From contig CAUUHW010000010.1 of the NCBI GenBank assembly GCA_963545205.1, positions 1 through 64,000 of the forward strand: 64,000 nucleotides of DNA, written 5' to 3'. The position numbers and the translations under genes are program-made. The stretch's first letter is position 1. Every line of letters begins with the position of its first letter. Source of the DNA: CAUTYU01 sp963545205. Its GTDB lineage: Bacteria > Desulfobacterota > Desulfovibrionia > Desulfovibrionales > Desulfomicrobiaceae. The notes beneath the pieces are model-generated. The model saw only the letters and a program-made list of their open reading frames with translations, did not search any database and had not been told where the DNA came from. This document shows, in pieces, positions 8,436-17,439 of the stretch.

Positions 8436-8476
8436 ATTTTCTTTCTTGTCTCAAAAAAGAGGAAGAGGTGCCAGAT

Positions 8477-9055
8477 ATGAATGATGAAAGAGCGACAATC
8501 CATCCTTTAATCATAAGAACTGTTCTTACCTTAGATAAAATAAACTATCTGACAGCAAAGATAACATCATGGTTTGCCCTACCCATGATGCTGAGCCTGA
8601 TTTGTGAAGTTGTAATGCGTTACTTTTTCCAGAAACCAACTATCTGGGCTATGGATATCGCAATAATTTTATTTGGCATTCATTTTATGCTGGGCTCTCC
8701 TTATTGTCTGCAAACTGGAAATCATATCCGTACGGACTTTTTTTATCATAGTTGGCCAGTCAAGACCCGGGCAAAAGTCGATATCTTTAATTATCTTGTT
8801 TTCTTCTTTCCTGTCCATTTTGTATTTTTTTATGTTGCATGTAAATATTTTTATAAATCTTTCCTTCAAAACGAAGTTGCCATTACAAGCCCATGGATGC
8901 CTGTTATCTGGCCCGTTAAACTGGCAATTCCTGTTTGTGTAGGTCTTACAATCCTGCAGGGAATATCTGAAACCATAAAATGTTTCTACCGCTTAAAACA
9001 TGGCAATGAATTATGGGCCGATCATGACGATGCTAATATGAATAATTTTCTCTAA
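8477..9055 (+). CDS. dctQ: TRAP transporter small membrane subunit (DctQ family)
   Basis: The small integral-membrane subunit, about 192 residues with four predicted helices: LPMMLSLICEVVMRYFF, IAIILFGIHFMLG, NYLVFFFPVHFVFFYVACK and IPVCVGLTILQGI. It carries the family's VVMRYFF-KPT-WAMD motif. I prefer the ATG at 8477 over the GTG at 8468 because GAAGAGG lies 8 bases upstream of the ATG and the GTG would fall within the ribosome binding site. It works with the neighbouring DctP and DctM. Confidence 0.92.
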   Translation: MNDERATIHPLIIRTVLTLDKINYLTAKITSWFALPMMLSLICEVVMRYFFQKPTIWAMDIAIILFGIHFMLGSPYCLQTGNHIRTDFFYHSWPVKTRAKVDIFNYLVFFFPVHFVFFYVACKYFYKSFLQNEVAITSPWMPVIWPVKLAIPVCVGLTILQGISETIKCFYRLKHGNELWADHDDANMNNFL

Positions 9056-9092
9056 ACCAGTCCAATCTCTTTTTGTCAGGAGCGTAACTACG

Positions 9093-10421
9093 ATGGAAAT
9101 ATCGAATGAAATGTTAGCATTTTTATCTCTGATTGGAATGTTCACTGCTTTTTGCACCGGTTTCCCTATCTCCTACACAATGATTTTCAGCGGTCTTATC
9201 TTTGGCTATCTCGGTGTGGGGAAAATTGTATTTTATCTTTTAACTGTCCAGTGTTATCAGGTCATGAGCGACCCTGTCATGGGCGCAATTCCTTTCTTTC
9301 TTTTGATGGGCTATCTGTTAGAAGGAGCCGGATTAATGGATCGTCTTTTCCGGTCATTTCAGCTCATGCTGGCTAAGTTGCCAGGCTCTCTTTACAGCGC
9401 GATTATTCTCACGGGAACAATCTTTGCCGCAGCGACTGGAATCGTAGGTTCTTCTGTTAATCTGTTATGCATTATGTCCGAACCTGCTATGCGGCGAAGC
9501 GGTTACGATATACACATGGGAGCTGGCTGCATTGCTGCAGCTGGAACCCTTGGTATCCTGATTCCCCCAAGCATTATGCTTGTTGTTCTTGGCCCGATCG
9601 TTGGGGTTCCGATAACCGATCTTTTTGCAGCGGCGATTTTACCCGGCTTATTGCTTGCAAGTATCTATATTGGCTATTCCCTGATAAAAAGCATGATAAA
9701 TCCCGCCTATGGGCCGCCGTTACCAGAAGATATGTGGCCAGAGAGCAAGCTGGCCGTCCTTAAAGATATGGTTATCGGAGTCTTCCCCTTGCTCATTCTT
9801 GTTTCTGCCACCCTTGGCAGTATCCTGACAGGCATTGCAACTCCAACAGAAGCCTCTGCTTGCGGGGCTTTTGGCGCATTGATTCTGGTTATAAGCTATA
9901 AAAAATTTACATGGAAAAAACTGGGCAAGGCTTTGGAAAGCACGATCGTTTTGTCTGCCATGATCCTGATCATGATTGCTTCCTGTAACTTTTTTGGTTC
10001 GGTTTTTTCCCGCCTTGGCGGGGCAACATGGCTCTCGAACTGGCTCCTTTCGCTGGATGTTTCCCCGATGCTGATGTTAAGCCTGATCATGGTCATCATC
10101 TTTTTTATGGGCTGGGCCATGGAATGGATTCCAATCGTGCTTATTCTTGTGCCCTTGCTCCTTCCTGTGGTAGAAGCCATGCAGTTTAACAAACTCTGGT
10201 TTTGCCTTGTTGTTGCGGTAACCTTACAAACATCCTGGCTTTCTCCGCCAGTGGCTCTTTCTGCTTATTTTATAAAAGGAAGTATTCCGCACTGGACACT
10301 TTCAGATATTTACAAAGGCATGTTTCAGTATATCGGCTGCCAACTCATTGGGCTGATATTGATCATCATATTTCCAGCTATCGTTACCTGGCTTCCTTTA
10401 TTGCTCTATAGTGGAAATTAA
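9093..10421 (+). CDS. dctM: TRAP transporter large membrane subunit (DctM family)
   Basis: The channel subunit of the importer: 442 residues, with about 12 hydrophobic segments spread over the whole length. Typical DctM motifs are present: DPVMGAIPFFLLMGYLLE near the start, AAGTLGILIPPSIMLVVLG (the IPPS loop) in the middle and TGIATPTEASACGAFGAL later. An AGGAG lies upstream of the ATG. The next gene starts close to or within its 3' end. Confidence 0.94.
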   Translation: MEISNEMLAFLSLIGMFTAFCTGFPISYTMIFSGLIFGYLGVGKIVFYLLTVQCYQVMSDPVMGAIPFFLLMGYLLEGAGLMDRLFRSFQLMLAKLPGSLYSAIILTGTIFAAATGIVGSSVNLLCIMSEPAMRRSGYDIHMGAGCIAAAGTLGILIPPSIMLVVLGPIVGVPITDLFAAAILPGLLLASIYIGYSLIKSMINPAYGPPLPEDMWPESKLAVLKDMVIGVFPLLILVSATLGSILTGIATPTEASACGAFGALILVISYKKFTWKKLGKALESTIVLSAMILIMIASCNFFGSVFSRLGGATWLSNWLLSLDVSPMLMLSLIMVIIFFMGWAMEWIPIVLILVPLLLPVVEAMQFNKLWFCLVVAVTLQTSWLSPPVALSAYFIKGSIPHWTLSDIYKGMFQYIGCQLIGLILIIIFPAIVTWLPLLLYSGN

Positions 10422-10443
10422 GAACAACCAGCAGGAGACGAAA

Positions 10444-11088
10444 TTGGGCCATAAAATTTACTTCCCTTTTCTATATTGCTTTTTGTTGTTATGTGTTCCG
10501 ACAAACGCAAAAGCATCTGAGTTTTCTTTAAAACTCTATGAAACATATACCTATAATTCGCCTAAAAACACATTCACAGAAAAATCAGGAACAAAAAATC
10601 TTGCAGGAAAATTCGCTGGCGATCTTTTGATGCCGGATACTCATTTTGCAGGACACTCCTGGAAAGTTCGTCTGGAATTTATAAAAGAGAAATTGTCCTG
10701 TGTAAGCCTTATGGGGCCATATTCAAAAGATCGTATACAAGCTGTTATGTCGCAAGTGAGGTCACAACAATTTGAATTACTTGGTATTGTAGTCGACAAA
10801 GAACAAATTGATCTTATTGCCCTCTTAAAGGCAGGCAAAACTGAAAATGTACTAAGCGAGATAAACGCATTGACAAAAAACAAAAAATTTTCCCGGCTGA
10901 GCTATCTTTTCTTTGATACGGCAAAGATTTCAAAAGAAATAAAAATGGCAGCGCGCAACCTGTATGATTTTTTCATGCTGATTCCATCTGAGACAAAAGA
11001 AGTTGAACTCACTGTGCTTGGAGATAAAAAAAGACAGCCTCGAATGATGCTGATTGATTTCAGATACCCGATTCTCAATGCCAAATAA
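10444..11088 (+). CDS. Unknown secreted protein at the end of the TRAP operon
   Basis: About 214 residues with an N-terminal signal peptide (FLYCFLLLCVPTNAKA). I chose TTG at 10444 because AGGAG lies 7 bases upstream and the signal peptide then sits at the N-terminus. A GTG at 10411 inside dctM is the alternative. The mature part has stretches such as HSWKVRLEFIKEKLSC and IPSETKEVELTVLG. The overall look, a small soluble beta-rich periplasmic protein, resembles chalcone-isomerase-like proteins, but I cannot confirm that. Its position in the operon suggests a role in periplasmic handling of the substrate. Function unknown. Confidence 0.7.
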   Translation: MGHKIYFPFLYCFLLLCVPTNAKASEFSLKLYETYTYNSPKNTFTEKSGTKNLAGKFAGDLLMPDTHFAGHSWKVRLEFIKEKLSCVSLMGPYSKDRIQAVMSQVRSQQFELLGIVVDKEQIDLIALLKAGKTENVLSEINALTKNKKFSRLSYLFFDTAKISKEIKMAARNLYDFFMLIPSETKEVELTVLGDKKRQPRMMLIDFRYPILNAK

Positions 11089-11167
11089 GCGCTCTCTGTT
11101 TCAGAAACGCCATGCGCTCCCCAAAAGAGCTGTTCGTTCAGATAGTGTCAACAACTGCCCTATCCGG

Positions 11168-12589
11168 TTAAACAGATTCCGTCTTTTGTAATTTCCTGAA
11201 TATTGTACTCCGATTTACTCCCAGGGCTTTTGCTGCCTCGGAAATGGAGCCATGGACGGAAACCGCTTCTTTCAAAATATAGACCTCAAACTGTCTTATT
11301 ATCTCTTTGAAACTTTGTCCTTTCACATCCTTAAACTCCACTCCTGAAGCCCCGTAACTCTTTGTTGTTTCCAGCATGTGGCAAGGGAGATCTGCCAGCT
11401 GCACCATATCATTATCACAACTTACAACAAGACTGTGTATCAGATTTTCCAGCTCTCGCAGATTGCCAGGCCATGTATAATTCAGCATGGCTTCTTCAGC
11501 CATAGCGGAAAGGCGAACCCTCCGTTTATAGCGAGTATTAAACTGGTTAACATAAAAAGCAATCAGCTCCAGCTGATCCTCTTTCCGCTCGCGGAGTGGT
11601 GGAATCTGGATCACTGCCACGAATAACCGGTAAAAGAGGTCACACCTAAAACTCCCTTTGTTTACTTCTTGAACAAGATCACGATTGGTAGCGGCAATAA
11701 TCCGAACATCAATTTTTTTGGCGGCAGTGGCGCCAATGCGTTGTATTTCACCTTCCTGCAAAACCCGCAGCAACCGGCCCTGCAACGACAAAGGCAGATC
11801 TCCTATTTCATCAAGAAACAGCGTCCCCTTATCAGCCATTTCAAAAAGGCCAGGCTTTCCCTTGGGGGCAGCCCCAGAAAAAGCTCCTGGCGCGTAGCCA
11901 AACAGCTCTGATTCAATCAGATTTTCAGGAATACAGGTACAGTCAATCGTAACGAGCGGTCTGTTTTTACGGTTGCTCTGCTTATGCAGTTCCCTGACCA
12001 TGACACCTTTGCCGACTCCTGTTTCGCCCAAGCACAACACTGTAGCGTCAGTTTTAGCGATCTTGCGTACCTGACCAAAAAGCTCCTTCATTATCCTGCT
12101 TTTGGGCTCCAGATATAAAGAAGGATTTTTTCGCGACAGCCCCCCGGCTGACAAGGAATCAATAAGCTGCAACTGAGCAGAAGTCTGGTTCTTGAGCTGG
12201 GACACAAGCGCAATATCTCGCACATAGGTGACCACCAGCTCAACATCATCGTCATAATCAAAAACAGGATGGGCCACGAGAATGACCTTTCGCTTCTTGC
12301 TGTTTACCTGAACCGCAGTGGCCATTTTTTTGGTACGCACAACCTCTCCATTCAAGGCCAGGTCAAATACGCCCTGCTCAACCAGATCAGAAACATTTTT
12401 TCCTAACAGATCCTGGGCCTTCAGACTGGTGAGATTTTCATACATGGAATTAACCGCCAGGGTTATTCCATTTTTATCTGTGATATACAGTCCATCGCTG
12501 ATAGTATCAAACAGATGGCAGAGATATGTGAAAAGAATTCCCTTTTTCTCCTGGAGGATATGTTCCTTGTGAATGAAATTCATATTCAT
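11168..12589 (-). CDS. Sigma-54-dependent transcriptional activator with PAS sensor
   Basis: An enhancer-binding protein of 473 residues. A PAS domain (about 25-130; TISDGLYITDKNGITLAVN) precedes the AAA+ domain (about 160-390), with Walker A GETGVGKG, the sigma-54 contact loop GAFSGA (Ser in place of the usual Thr) and Walker B GTLFLDEIGDL. A Fis-type helix-turn-helix lies at the end (SISEAAKALGVNRSTIFRKL). It converges on the ADH-TRAP operon, whose upstream region carries a candidate -24/-12 promoter and dyad sites, so it most likely controls that operon in response to its substrate. The ribosome binding site is weak, so the start is only probable. Confidence 0.92.
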   Translation of the reverse strand: MNMNFIHKEHILQEKKGILFTYLCHLFDTISDGLYITDKNGITLAVNSMYENLTSLKAQDLLGKNVSDLVEQGVFDLALNGEVVRTKKMATAVQVNSKKRKVILVAHPVFDYDDDVELVVTYVRDIALVSQLKNQTSAQLQLIDSLSAGGLSRKNPSLYLEPKSRIMKELFGQVRKIAKTDATVLCLGETGVGKGVMVRELHKQSNRKNRPLVTIDCTCIPENLIESELFGYAPGAFSGAAPKGKPGLFEMADKGTLFLDEIGDLPLSLQGRLLRVLQEGEIQRIGATAAKKIDVRIIAATNRDLVQEVNKGSFRCDLFYRLFVAVIQIPPLRERKEDQLELIAFYVNQFNTRYKRRVRLSAMAEEAMLNYTWPGNLRELENLIHSLVVSCDNDMVQLADLPCHMLETTKSYGASGVEFKDVKGQSFKEIIRQFEVYILKEAVSVHGSISEAAKALGVNRSTIFRKLQKTESV

Positions 12590-12674
12590 TGAATAATCTA
12601 TGGTTAAAATCGCTGTCGGCTTCGCCTCACACGCCGAATTCCAGCAGTGATATTTTTGCTGTCATTCCTTCAGT

Positions 12675-14390
12675 TCAATGGTCATCAGCTGGGGCACGGC
12701 TGAAATCCTCCCGCACATTCCGGTCCTTGCCAAAAGGAATTCCATACTGCCGCAGTTTGAGATAAAGTGTAGACCTCTTCATACCAAGCAATTGTTCAGC
12801 CCCATTTTCGCCGCTAATGCGGCCGCCAGTTTTATGAAGAATATACGCTGCTGGAGTTCCTGAAGAGTGGGAGTATCAGCGTAAAGCGAGATTCCAGCTG
12901 TGTCAGCTGGAGAAGAGAAGCAGGCAGGCTCAGCAGTCATCAGCTCAAATGGACCACCAGTATAAAGAATAATGGCACGTTCCACAACATTGCGCAACTC
13001 ACGAATATTACCCGGCCATTGAATTGCGCAAGACGATGCAAGGTTGCAGAGTCAAGCGCAGGCACATTCTTGCTGTACCGCCGGGAAAAATATAGTCTAC
13101 AGATTTTGTGACTAATTGCTCCAGATCCTCAAGGCGTTCGCGTAATGAAGGAATTGTTATTGGAAAGACTGAAACACGATAATAAAGATCTTCTCTGAAT
13201 AGCCCCTTCTGGACATCTTTCAACAAATTGCGGTTGGTAGCGGCAAAATCAACCTGAAAGAGGAGTGAATTTCTTTTGTCCCCCCCCCCCCCCACACGCG
13301 CATAAAACAATGCTCCTGGAGAACACGCAGCAGTTTGATCTGCATATCCACGGGGACTTCACCTAATTCGTCAATAAAAAGAGTTCCTTTGTCCGCTAAC
13401 TCAAAAAAACCAATTTTTTGCTTTGCAGCACCAGTAAAAGTCCCTTTCTCGTGCCCAAAAAATTCAGTTTCAAACAAATGTGTTGAAACGGAAGCTGGAT
13501 GAACAGCTACAAATGGACCGGAACAGCCGCTGTTTTGATGCATATACCTGGCCATCACCTCCTTGCCAACGCCGGTTTCTCCCAGCAACAATACAGTAGC
13601 AGCAGTGGCAGACACGGCCTTTGCCTGTTCGAGACACCGACAGAATAAAGCACTGTTACTCCTGACTTCAAATGTTTCTTTTTGTTTTTCCTGAAAACAA
13701 ACAACATTTGACAAGATTTTGGCATACGCTTGCCTGAACTTAAGCAAATGAAAAACATTTTTGAATTCCACAGAACAAAACAGACTTATACGTTGCAACT
13801 CTGCGGTATCACAACGAAGCTGATGATTATCTTGTGCTGCGCTGTCAACATAAAGGAGTCACTGTTCCCCATCCGCAGGACAAAAATGAATATAAAGAGC
13901 ATCAATCCCGTTTTTTTGCTCCAGAAATAGTCTGGTTTCTTTTATATGCATCAAAATACGTTCACAATTAAAAGCAAAATCCGGATCTTCTATTTCCGCA
14001 CGGGACAAATTTAAACCCAGGCAGGAAAAAATCTTGCCTTTCAGCCGGAAGAGAGCCGCTCGTTCTGCACAAAATACATTCCACAAACAGGCGGCAAGTT
14101 GTGCGCCGTATTCCTCTAAGGTCTCCCATTCTTCAATGGTACTTGCCTCATGACAACAGGCCCCAAAGGGTGTTTCACGCAAAAAACCAGGAGTTCTCAA
14201 ACAAGCTGTGGCCCCAGCAAAGGTCCGAGCAAATCCTGGGCTACTTTCTCAGCTCTGGCAGCTTCGTCATTGCGTCCAAAACACAACAGCAAATAGGCCC
14301 GTTGACGCTCTGTAAATCCAAGTTCAATCGGGGCTTCCGCCTCCAACAGTACAGCACGGCTCTCATCATTCAGCCAGGATACCTTTCAAG
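12675..14390 (-). pseudogene. Decayed second sigma-54-dependent activator
   Basis: Pieces of one enhancer-binding protein are readable in different frames. An N-terminal helical/sensor part (about 14390-13860) is followed by the AAA+ core with GETGVGKEVMARYMHQNS, GTFTGA and LFIDELGEVPVDMQ. Next come AATNRNLLKDVQKGLFREDL, then QWPGNIRELRNVVERAI, then a Fis helix-turn-helix (GMKRSTLYLKLRQYG) ending with TGA at 12675. At least four frame changes are visible: after the sequence coding FRLI, near SRRYSKN, before QWPGN and before YILHKTGG. The 5' end has no start codon and runs into the AT-rich insert. It is not functional. It was probably the regulator of the divergent amidohydrolase-GltS genes. 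Confidence 0.88.
13280..13293 (-). repeat. C14/G14 homopolymer inside the dead activator
   Basis: Fourteen C bases on the plus strand, G14 in the sense of the pseudogene. The tract falls where intact relatives read FMRVGGTK, so a short glycine-coding run seems to have expanded. The frame is kept through the tract at this length. Breaks on either side mean that a change in tract length alone would not restore the gene. Confidence 0.85.
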
Positions 14391-14454
14391 ATAAGCTGTT
14401 CAAAATAATAAATTCTAACCGTGGAAAATAAAATATAAAATTTCAAAAAAAGTA

Positions 14455-14485
14455 TTGACTATAACATAGTGTCATAGCTTAGAAT
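14455..14485 (+). promoter_or_regulatory. MerR-type promoter with 19-bp spacer and operator dyad
   Basis: The -35 TTGACT (14455-14460) and -10 TAGAAT (14480-14485) are separated by 19 bases, the long spacer that MerR-family activators correct. Inside it is the dyad CTATAACA-TAG-TGTCATAG (14459-14477, one mismatch), the expected binding site for the regulator encoded 24 bases downstream. Confidence 0.78.
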
Positions 14486-14508
14486 ATAAATTATTAGGAG
14501 GTGAATAC

Positions 14509-15222
14509 ATGTACATGATAAAAAAAGCAAGTGAGATTAGCGGGATATCGGTGCGTATGTTACACCATTATGATGAGATTGGTTTACTATCTCCTCAAAA
14601 ATCAGATAATGGATATAGGTATTACACTGAAGAAGATATGGCATATCTACAAACAATACTATCTTACAGATATTTAGGATTTCCATTAAAACAGATTAAA
14701 GCACTATTAGAAAAAGACGACACAGAACTACTCACTCACTTGAAGAAGCAGTTAATTTTAATGCAAAACGAAAAAGAAAAACTCTTAACATTGATAGAAA
14801 CATTACAGAAAACAATTAAATATGAAGAAAGGAAGATTACTATGTCAGCGAAAGAAAAATTTAGAGGTTTTGTTTACCAAGACAATAAAAAATATGAAAA
14901 AATGGCAGTTGATAAGTATGGAAAAGATGTAGTTGAAAAATCTATGGAAAAGAAAAAGGGGAAAGAAAAAGAATCTACAGAAAAACTTAATCAAATATTC
15001 ACTTCATTTGCAGAAAATATGGTAAAAGGATTAAAAACTACATCAAAAGAAAATGTCGATCTTTCAACTATTTTACATGAATACATTTGTCAGTATTCTT
15101 TTGATTGTTCAATAGAAGCTTTTTCAGGCATTGGTTATGGATATAAAGAAAACCAAGAATTCAAAACTAATATAGATAAATTTGGAATTGGAACAGCCGA
15201 GTATGTTTGTGACTCAATTTAA
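14509..15222 (+). CDS. MerR-family regulator with TipAS-like C-terminal domain
   Basis: A 237-residue regulator. The N-terminal winged helix (MIKKASEISGISVRMLHHYDEIGLLSP, residues 3-29) and following coiled coil (about 75-110) are typical MerR. The C-terminal half (about 125-237) resembles TipAS antibiotic-recognition domains. AGGAGGTG sits 5 bases before the ATG. The gene is very AT-rich and lysine-rich, unlike its neighbours but like Firmicutes genes, so recent transfer is likely. The stop TAA is followed in frame by KYVSEAK and TAA, so the C-terminus has probably lost eight codons to a nonsense change. It probably regulates itself through the dyad promoter. Confidence 0.88.
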   Translation: MYMIKKASEISGISVRMLHHYDEIGLLSPQKSDNGYRYYTEEDMAYLQTILSYRYLGFPLKQIKALLEKDDTELLTHLKKQLILMQNEKEKLLTLIETLQKTIKYEERKITMSAKEKFRGFVYQDNKKYEKMAVDKYGKDVVEKSMEKKKGKEKESTEKLNQIFTSFAENMVKGLKTTSKENVDLSTILHEYICQYSFDCSIEAFSGIGYGYKENQEFKTNIDKFGIGTAEYVCDSI

Positions 15223-15272
15223 AAATATGTTAGTGAAGCGAAATAATAGCCAATAAGAAATAATTTATGAAA

Positions 15273-15306
15273 AACAGTAAATCAAAAAAGGTTTACTGTT
15301 TTTTTG
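15273..15306 (+). terminator. Terminator after the MerR gene
   Basis: AACAGTAAA (15273-15281) pairs perfectly with TTTACTGTT (15292-15300) and is followed by a run of T. A similar hairpin follows the acetyltransferase gene (16033-16064), which suggests both belong to the same Gram-positive-like insert. Confidence 0.85.
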
Positions 15307-15339
15307 GTTGCCCAAATTTTAGAAGAAAGGATAAGAAAA

Positions 15340-15462
15340 ATGAAAAACATAGAAGAAAAAATTTTAATGGCGGAAGAAGAAATCAAACAGTTGCAAAACA
15401 AAAGAAAACAGAGAATTAACACAGGTAAAGAAGCAAGAGTTGGGCCTATAAAACTAAGCTGA
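15340..15462 (+). pseudogene. Truncated DUF3847-like small protein from a mobile element
   Basis: A 40-codon frame reads MKNIEEKILMAEEEIKQLQN, then KRKQRINTGKEARVGPIKLS and TGA. The first 25 residues match the coiled-coil start of DUF3847 proteins, which sit beside mobilization genes in Firmicutes conjugative elements. The rest of the domain is missing and the end looks like foreign junction sequence. An AGAAAGGA precedes the ATG. It is a footprint of the element that delivered this insert. Confidence 0.55.
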
Positions 15463-15520
15463 AATATGGTATAATGTTATAAATATGTAATGAAACAAAT
15501 CAGGGCTTGTGGAGGTGCGA

Positions 15521-15967
15521 ATGATGGAGATTATTGAGGTTGCAGAAAACAAAAAGCAATATCTTGAGTTGCTGTTATTGGCAGATGAGCAGGAAGATAT
15601 GATAGATCGTTATCTTGATAAAGGTAAAATGTATGTGCTTGATGATAATGGTATCAAATGTGAGTGTGTCCTAACCAATGAAGGAAATGGTGTACTTGAA
15701 ATTAAGAACATTGCGACAGTTCCAGAATATCAAGGTAAAGGCTATGCAAAAGCTCTGATTGACTTTATTATTAAGAAATACAAAGAAAAATACAACATTC
15801 TGCAAGTAGGAACAGGTGATAGTCCGATGTCAATTCCATTTTATGAAAAGTGTGGGTTTGTCCGTTCTCATATCATACCAAATTTTTTTACTGACAATTA
15901 CGCTCACCCAATATATGAGCATGGAATACAATTAGTAGATATGGTGTATCTGCAAAGAGCTTTATAA
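15521..15967 (+). CDS. GNAT-family N-acetyltransferase
   Basis: About 148 residues. The acetyl-CoA-binding motif A is visible as IATVPEYQGKGYAKALIDF (about residues 66-84), with the later PFYEKCGFVRSH typical of GNAT strand 5/helix 4. The ATG at 15521 has GGAGGTG 3-9 bases upstream; a second ATG follows at once. The AT-rich codon use matches the MerR gene and differs from the flanking DNA, so it belongs to the same insert. The substrate is unknown; small-molecule or antibiotic acetylation is only a possibility suggested by the TipAS-like neighbour. Confidence 0.88.
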   Translation: MMEIIEVAENKKQYLELLLLADEQEDMIDRYLDKGKMYVLDDNGIKCECVLTNEGNGVLEIKNIATVPEYQGKGYAKALIDFIIKKYKEKYNILQVGTGDSPMSIPFYEKCGFVRSHIIPNFFTDNYAHPIYEHGIQLVDMVYLQRAL

Positions 15968-16032
15968 ATCAAATTTCAACTTGTCTAACAGAATATAACG
16001 AAATAAAAACTATAAGATAGCAATTGGCAAAG

Positions 16033-16064
16033 CGGTAAATCAGAAAAAGGGTTACTGTTTTTTT
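16033..16064 (+). terminator. Terminator after the acetyltransferase gene
   Basis: CGGTAA (16033-16038) pairs with TTACTG (16052-16057, including one G-T pair) and is followed by seven T. It is closely similar in sequence to the terminator at 15273-15306. Confidence 0.7.
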
Positions 16065-16116
16065 CTTTGTCTAAAAATTAAAAATATCTTACAGAAAAAG
16101 CACCCGTAAACTAAAA

Positions 16117-17370
16117 AAGGTGCTTGACAAAACGCTCTCTCTTGGCAATATCCGCAACATTGCCGCAATTAAAGAGCAGGTACGCAACAAAACTGCAACA
16201 ACCCCCAAAGGAGAATGAATCCTCGGTTTCGGTTACGATGATACCAGCCTTGAAGAAAAAAGACATCCTCTGGCCGCAGATCTTGATGAAGTCGCGCCAG
16301 ACCATCCGGTTTTCCTGCGGCATGTTTCCGGGCATCTTTGCTGCTGTAACAGCCTGGCACTGGCAACAGCGCATATACAAAAGACACTCAAAATCCTGCA
16401 GGCGGCCATATTCGCAGTGATGAATATGGAAATCCCAACGGTGTCCTGGAAGAACCTCCAGCAACGATGCCGATACTCGAACATATCCCCGCTCCGGGTA
16501 AGGAAAAATATCTGAAAGGGATACAGTCTGCTTGTGCCTCGTATACTGCAAAAGGGATTACCTCCGCACAGGACGGCTTTACCTCTCAGGGAGATTGGGA
16601 GGCATTAAAGCTGGCTCACTCCAAAGGATTGGACCACCCGTGTGCAAATTCTGCCCGGTGTAGTACGTATAATATCAATCAGTTTAATACCACCATCTCC
16701 GGCACTCCACTGAGTGCTGACCACAAACTGTCCCTCGGCGCGGCAAAACTCCTCGCGGACGGCAGTTTGCAAGGGTACCGGATACTAAGCAACCCCTATC
16801 ATAAGGTCATTTACGATTTCCCAGAAGGAGCCATGTGGCGAGGCTACCCAACAGAACCGGAACAGCAATTTACTGAACGGATCGTGTCCCTGCATCGCCA
16901 GAGTTGGCAACTGGCCATTCACAGCAACGGCGATGATGCCATTCAGATGATTCTCAACGCGTATGAAGAAGCACAAAAACAGTATCCTCGCACAGACGCC
17001 AGACGCATCGTCATCCATTGCCAAACAGTACGCGAAGATCAGCTTGATCGCATAAGGTGACTTGGAGTCATCCCTTCGTTTTTTGTCGTTCATACCTATT
17101 TCTGAGGTGGCCGGCACTATGAAATTTTTCTTGGTACGGATCGTGCTGAACGTATCAGCCCTTTGCGGAGCGCATTACTCAGGGACATTCCTTTCAGCAC
17201 TCATAAGGACACGTTTCCCCTATCGACCCTCTGCTTTCCGTGTGGTCAGCTGTCAATCGGCGGACAAGCGGAGGCCACATCCTTGGTGAAAACCAAACCA
17301 TTCCAGTCATGGCCGCCTTGCGCAGTGTCACTTCATGGGCCGCCTACCAGGCCTGCGAAGAAAAAAGAAA
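16117..17370 (+). pseudogene. Decayed amidohydrolase (YtcJ/amidohydrolase 3 family)
   Basis: The readable pieces are KVLDKTLSLGNIRNIAAIKE, then GE-stop-ILGFGYDDTSLEEKRHPL (a TGG-to-TGA type change), HPVFLRHVSGHLCC, GNPNGVLEEPPATMPILEHI, a long intact middle part (LADGSLQGYRILSN, LAIHSNGDDAI) and then shifted pieces (ERISPLRSALLRD, ALRSVTSWAAYQACEEK). These follow the order of YtcJ-like metal-dependent amidohydrolases. The first third of the N-terminal region and the extreme C-terminus are missing. The 5' end abuts the AT-rich insert. Not functional. Confidence 0.85.
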
Positions 17371-17439
17371 AGGCAGAAACGGGCCCCCCTGTTTTCCTGT
17401 TCCGATGAAGTTGCAAACGCATGACCACCTGATCATGCA

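Noticed and set aside
13220..13310. Phase-variable activator switched by the G14 tract
   Set aside because: The homologous frame continues through the tract, and at least four other breaks plus a missing 5' end remain, so tract length alone cannot restore the gene.
15273..16064. The two similar AT-rich hairpins as inverted ends of a transposon
   Set aside because: They are in direct orientation, each follows a gene and is trailed by T runs, so they are terminators.
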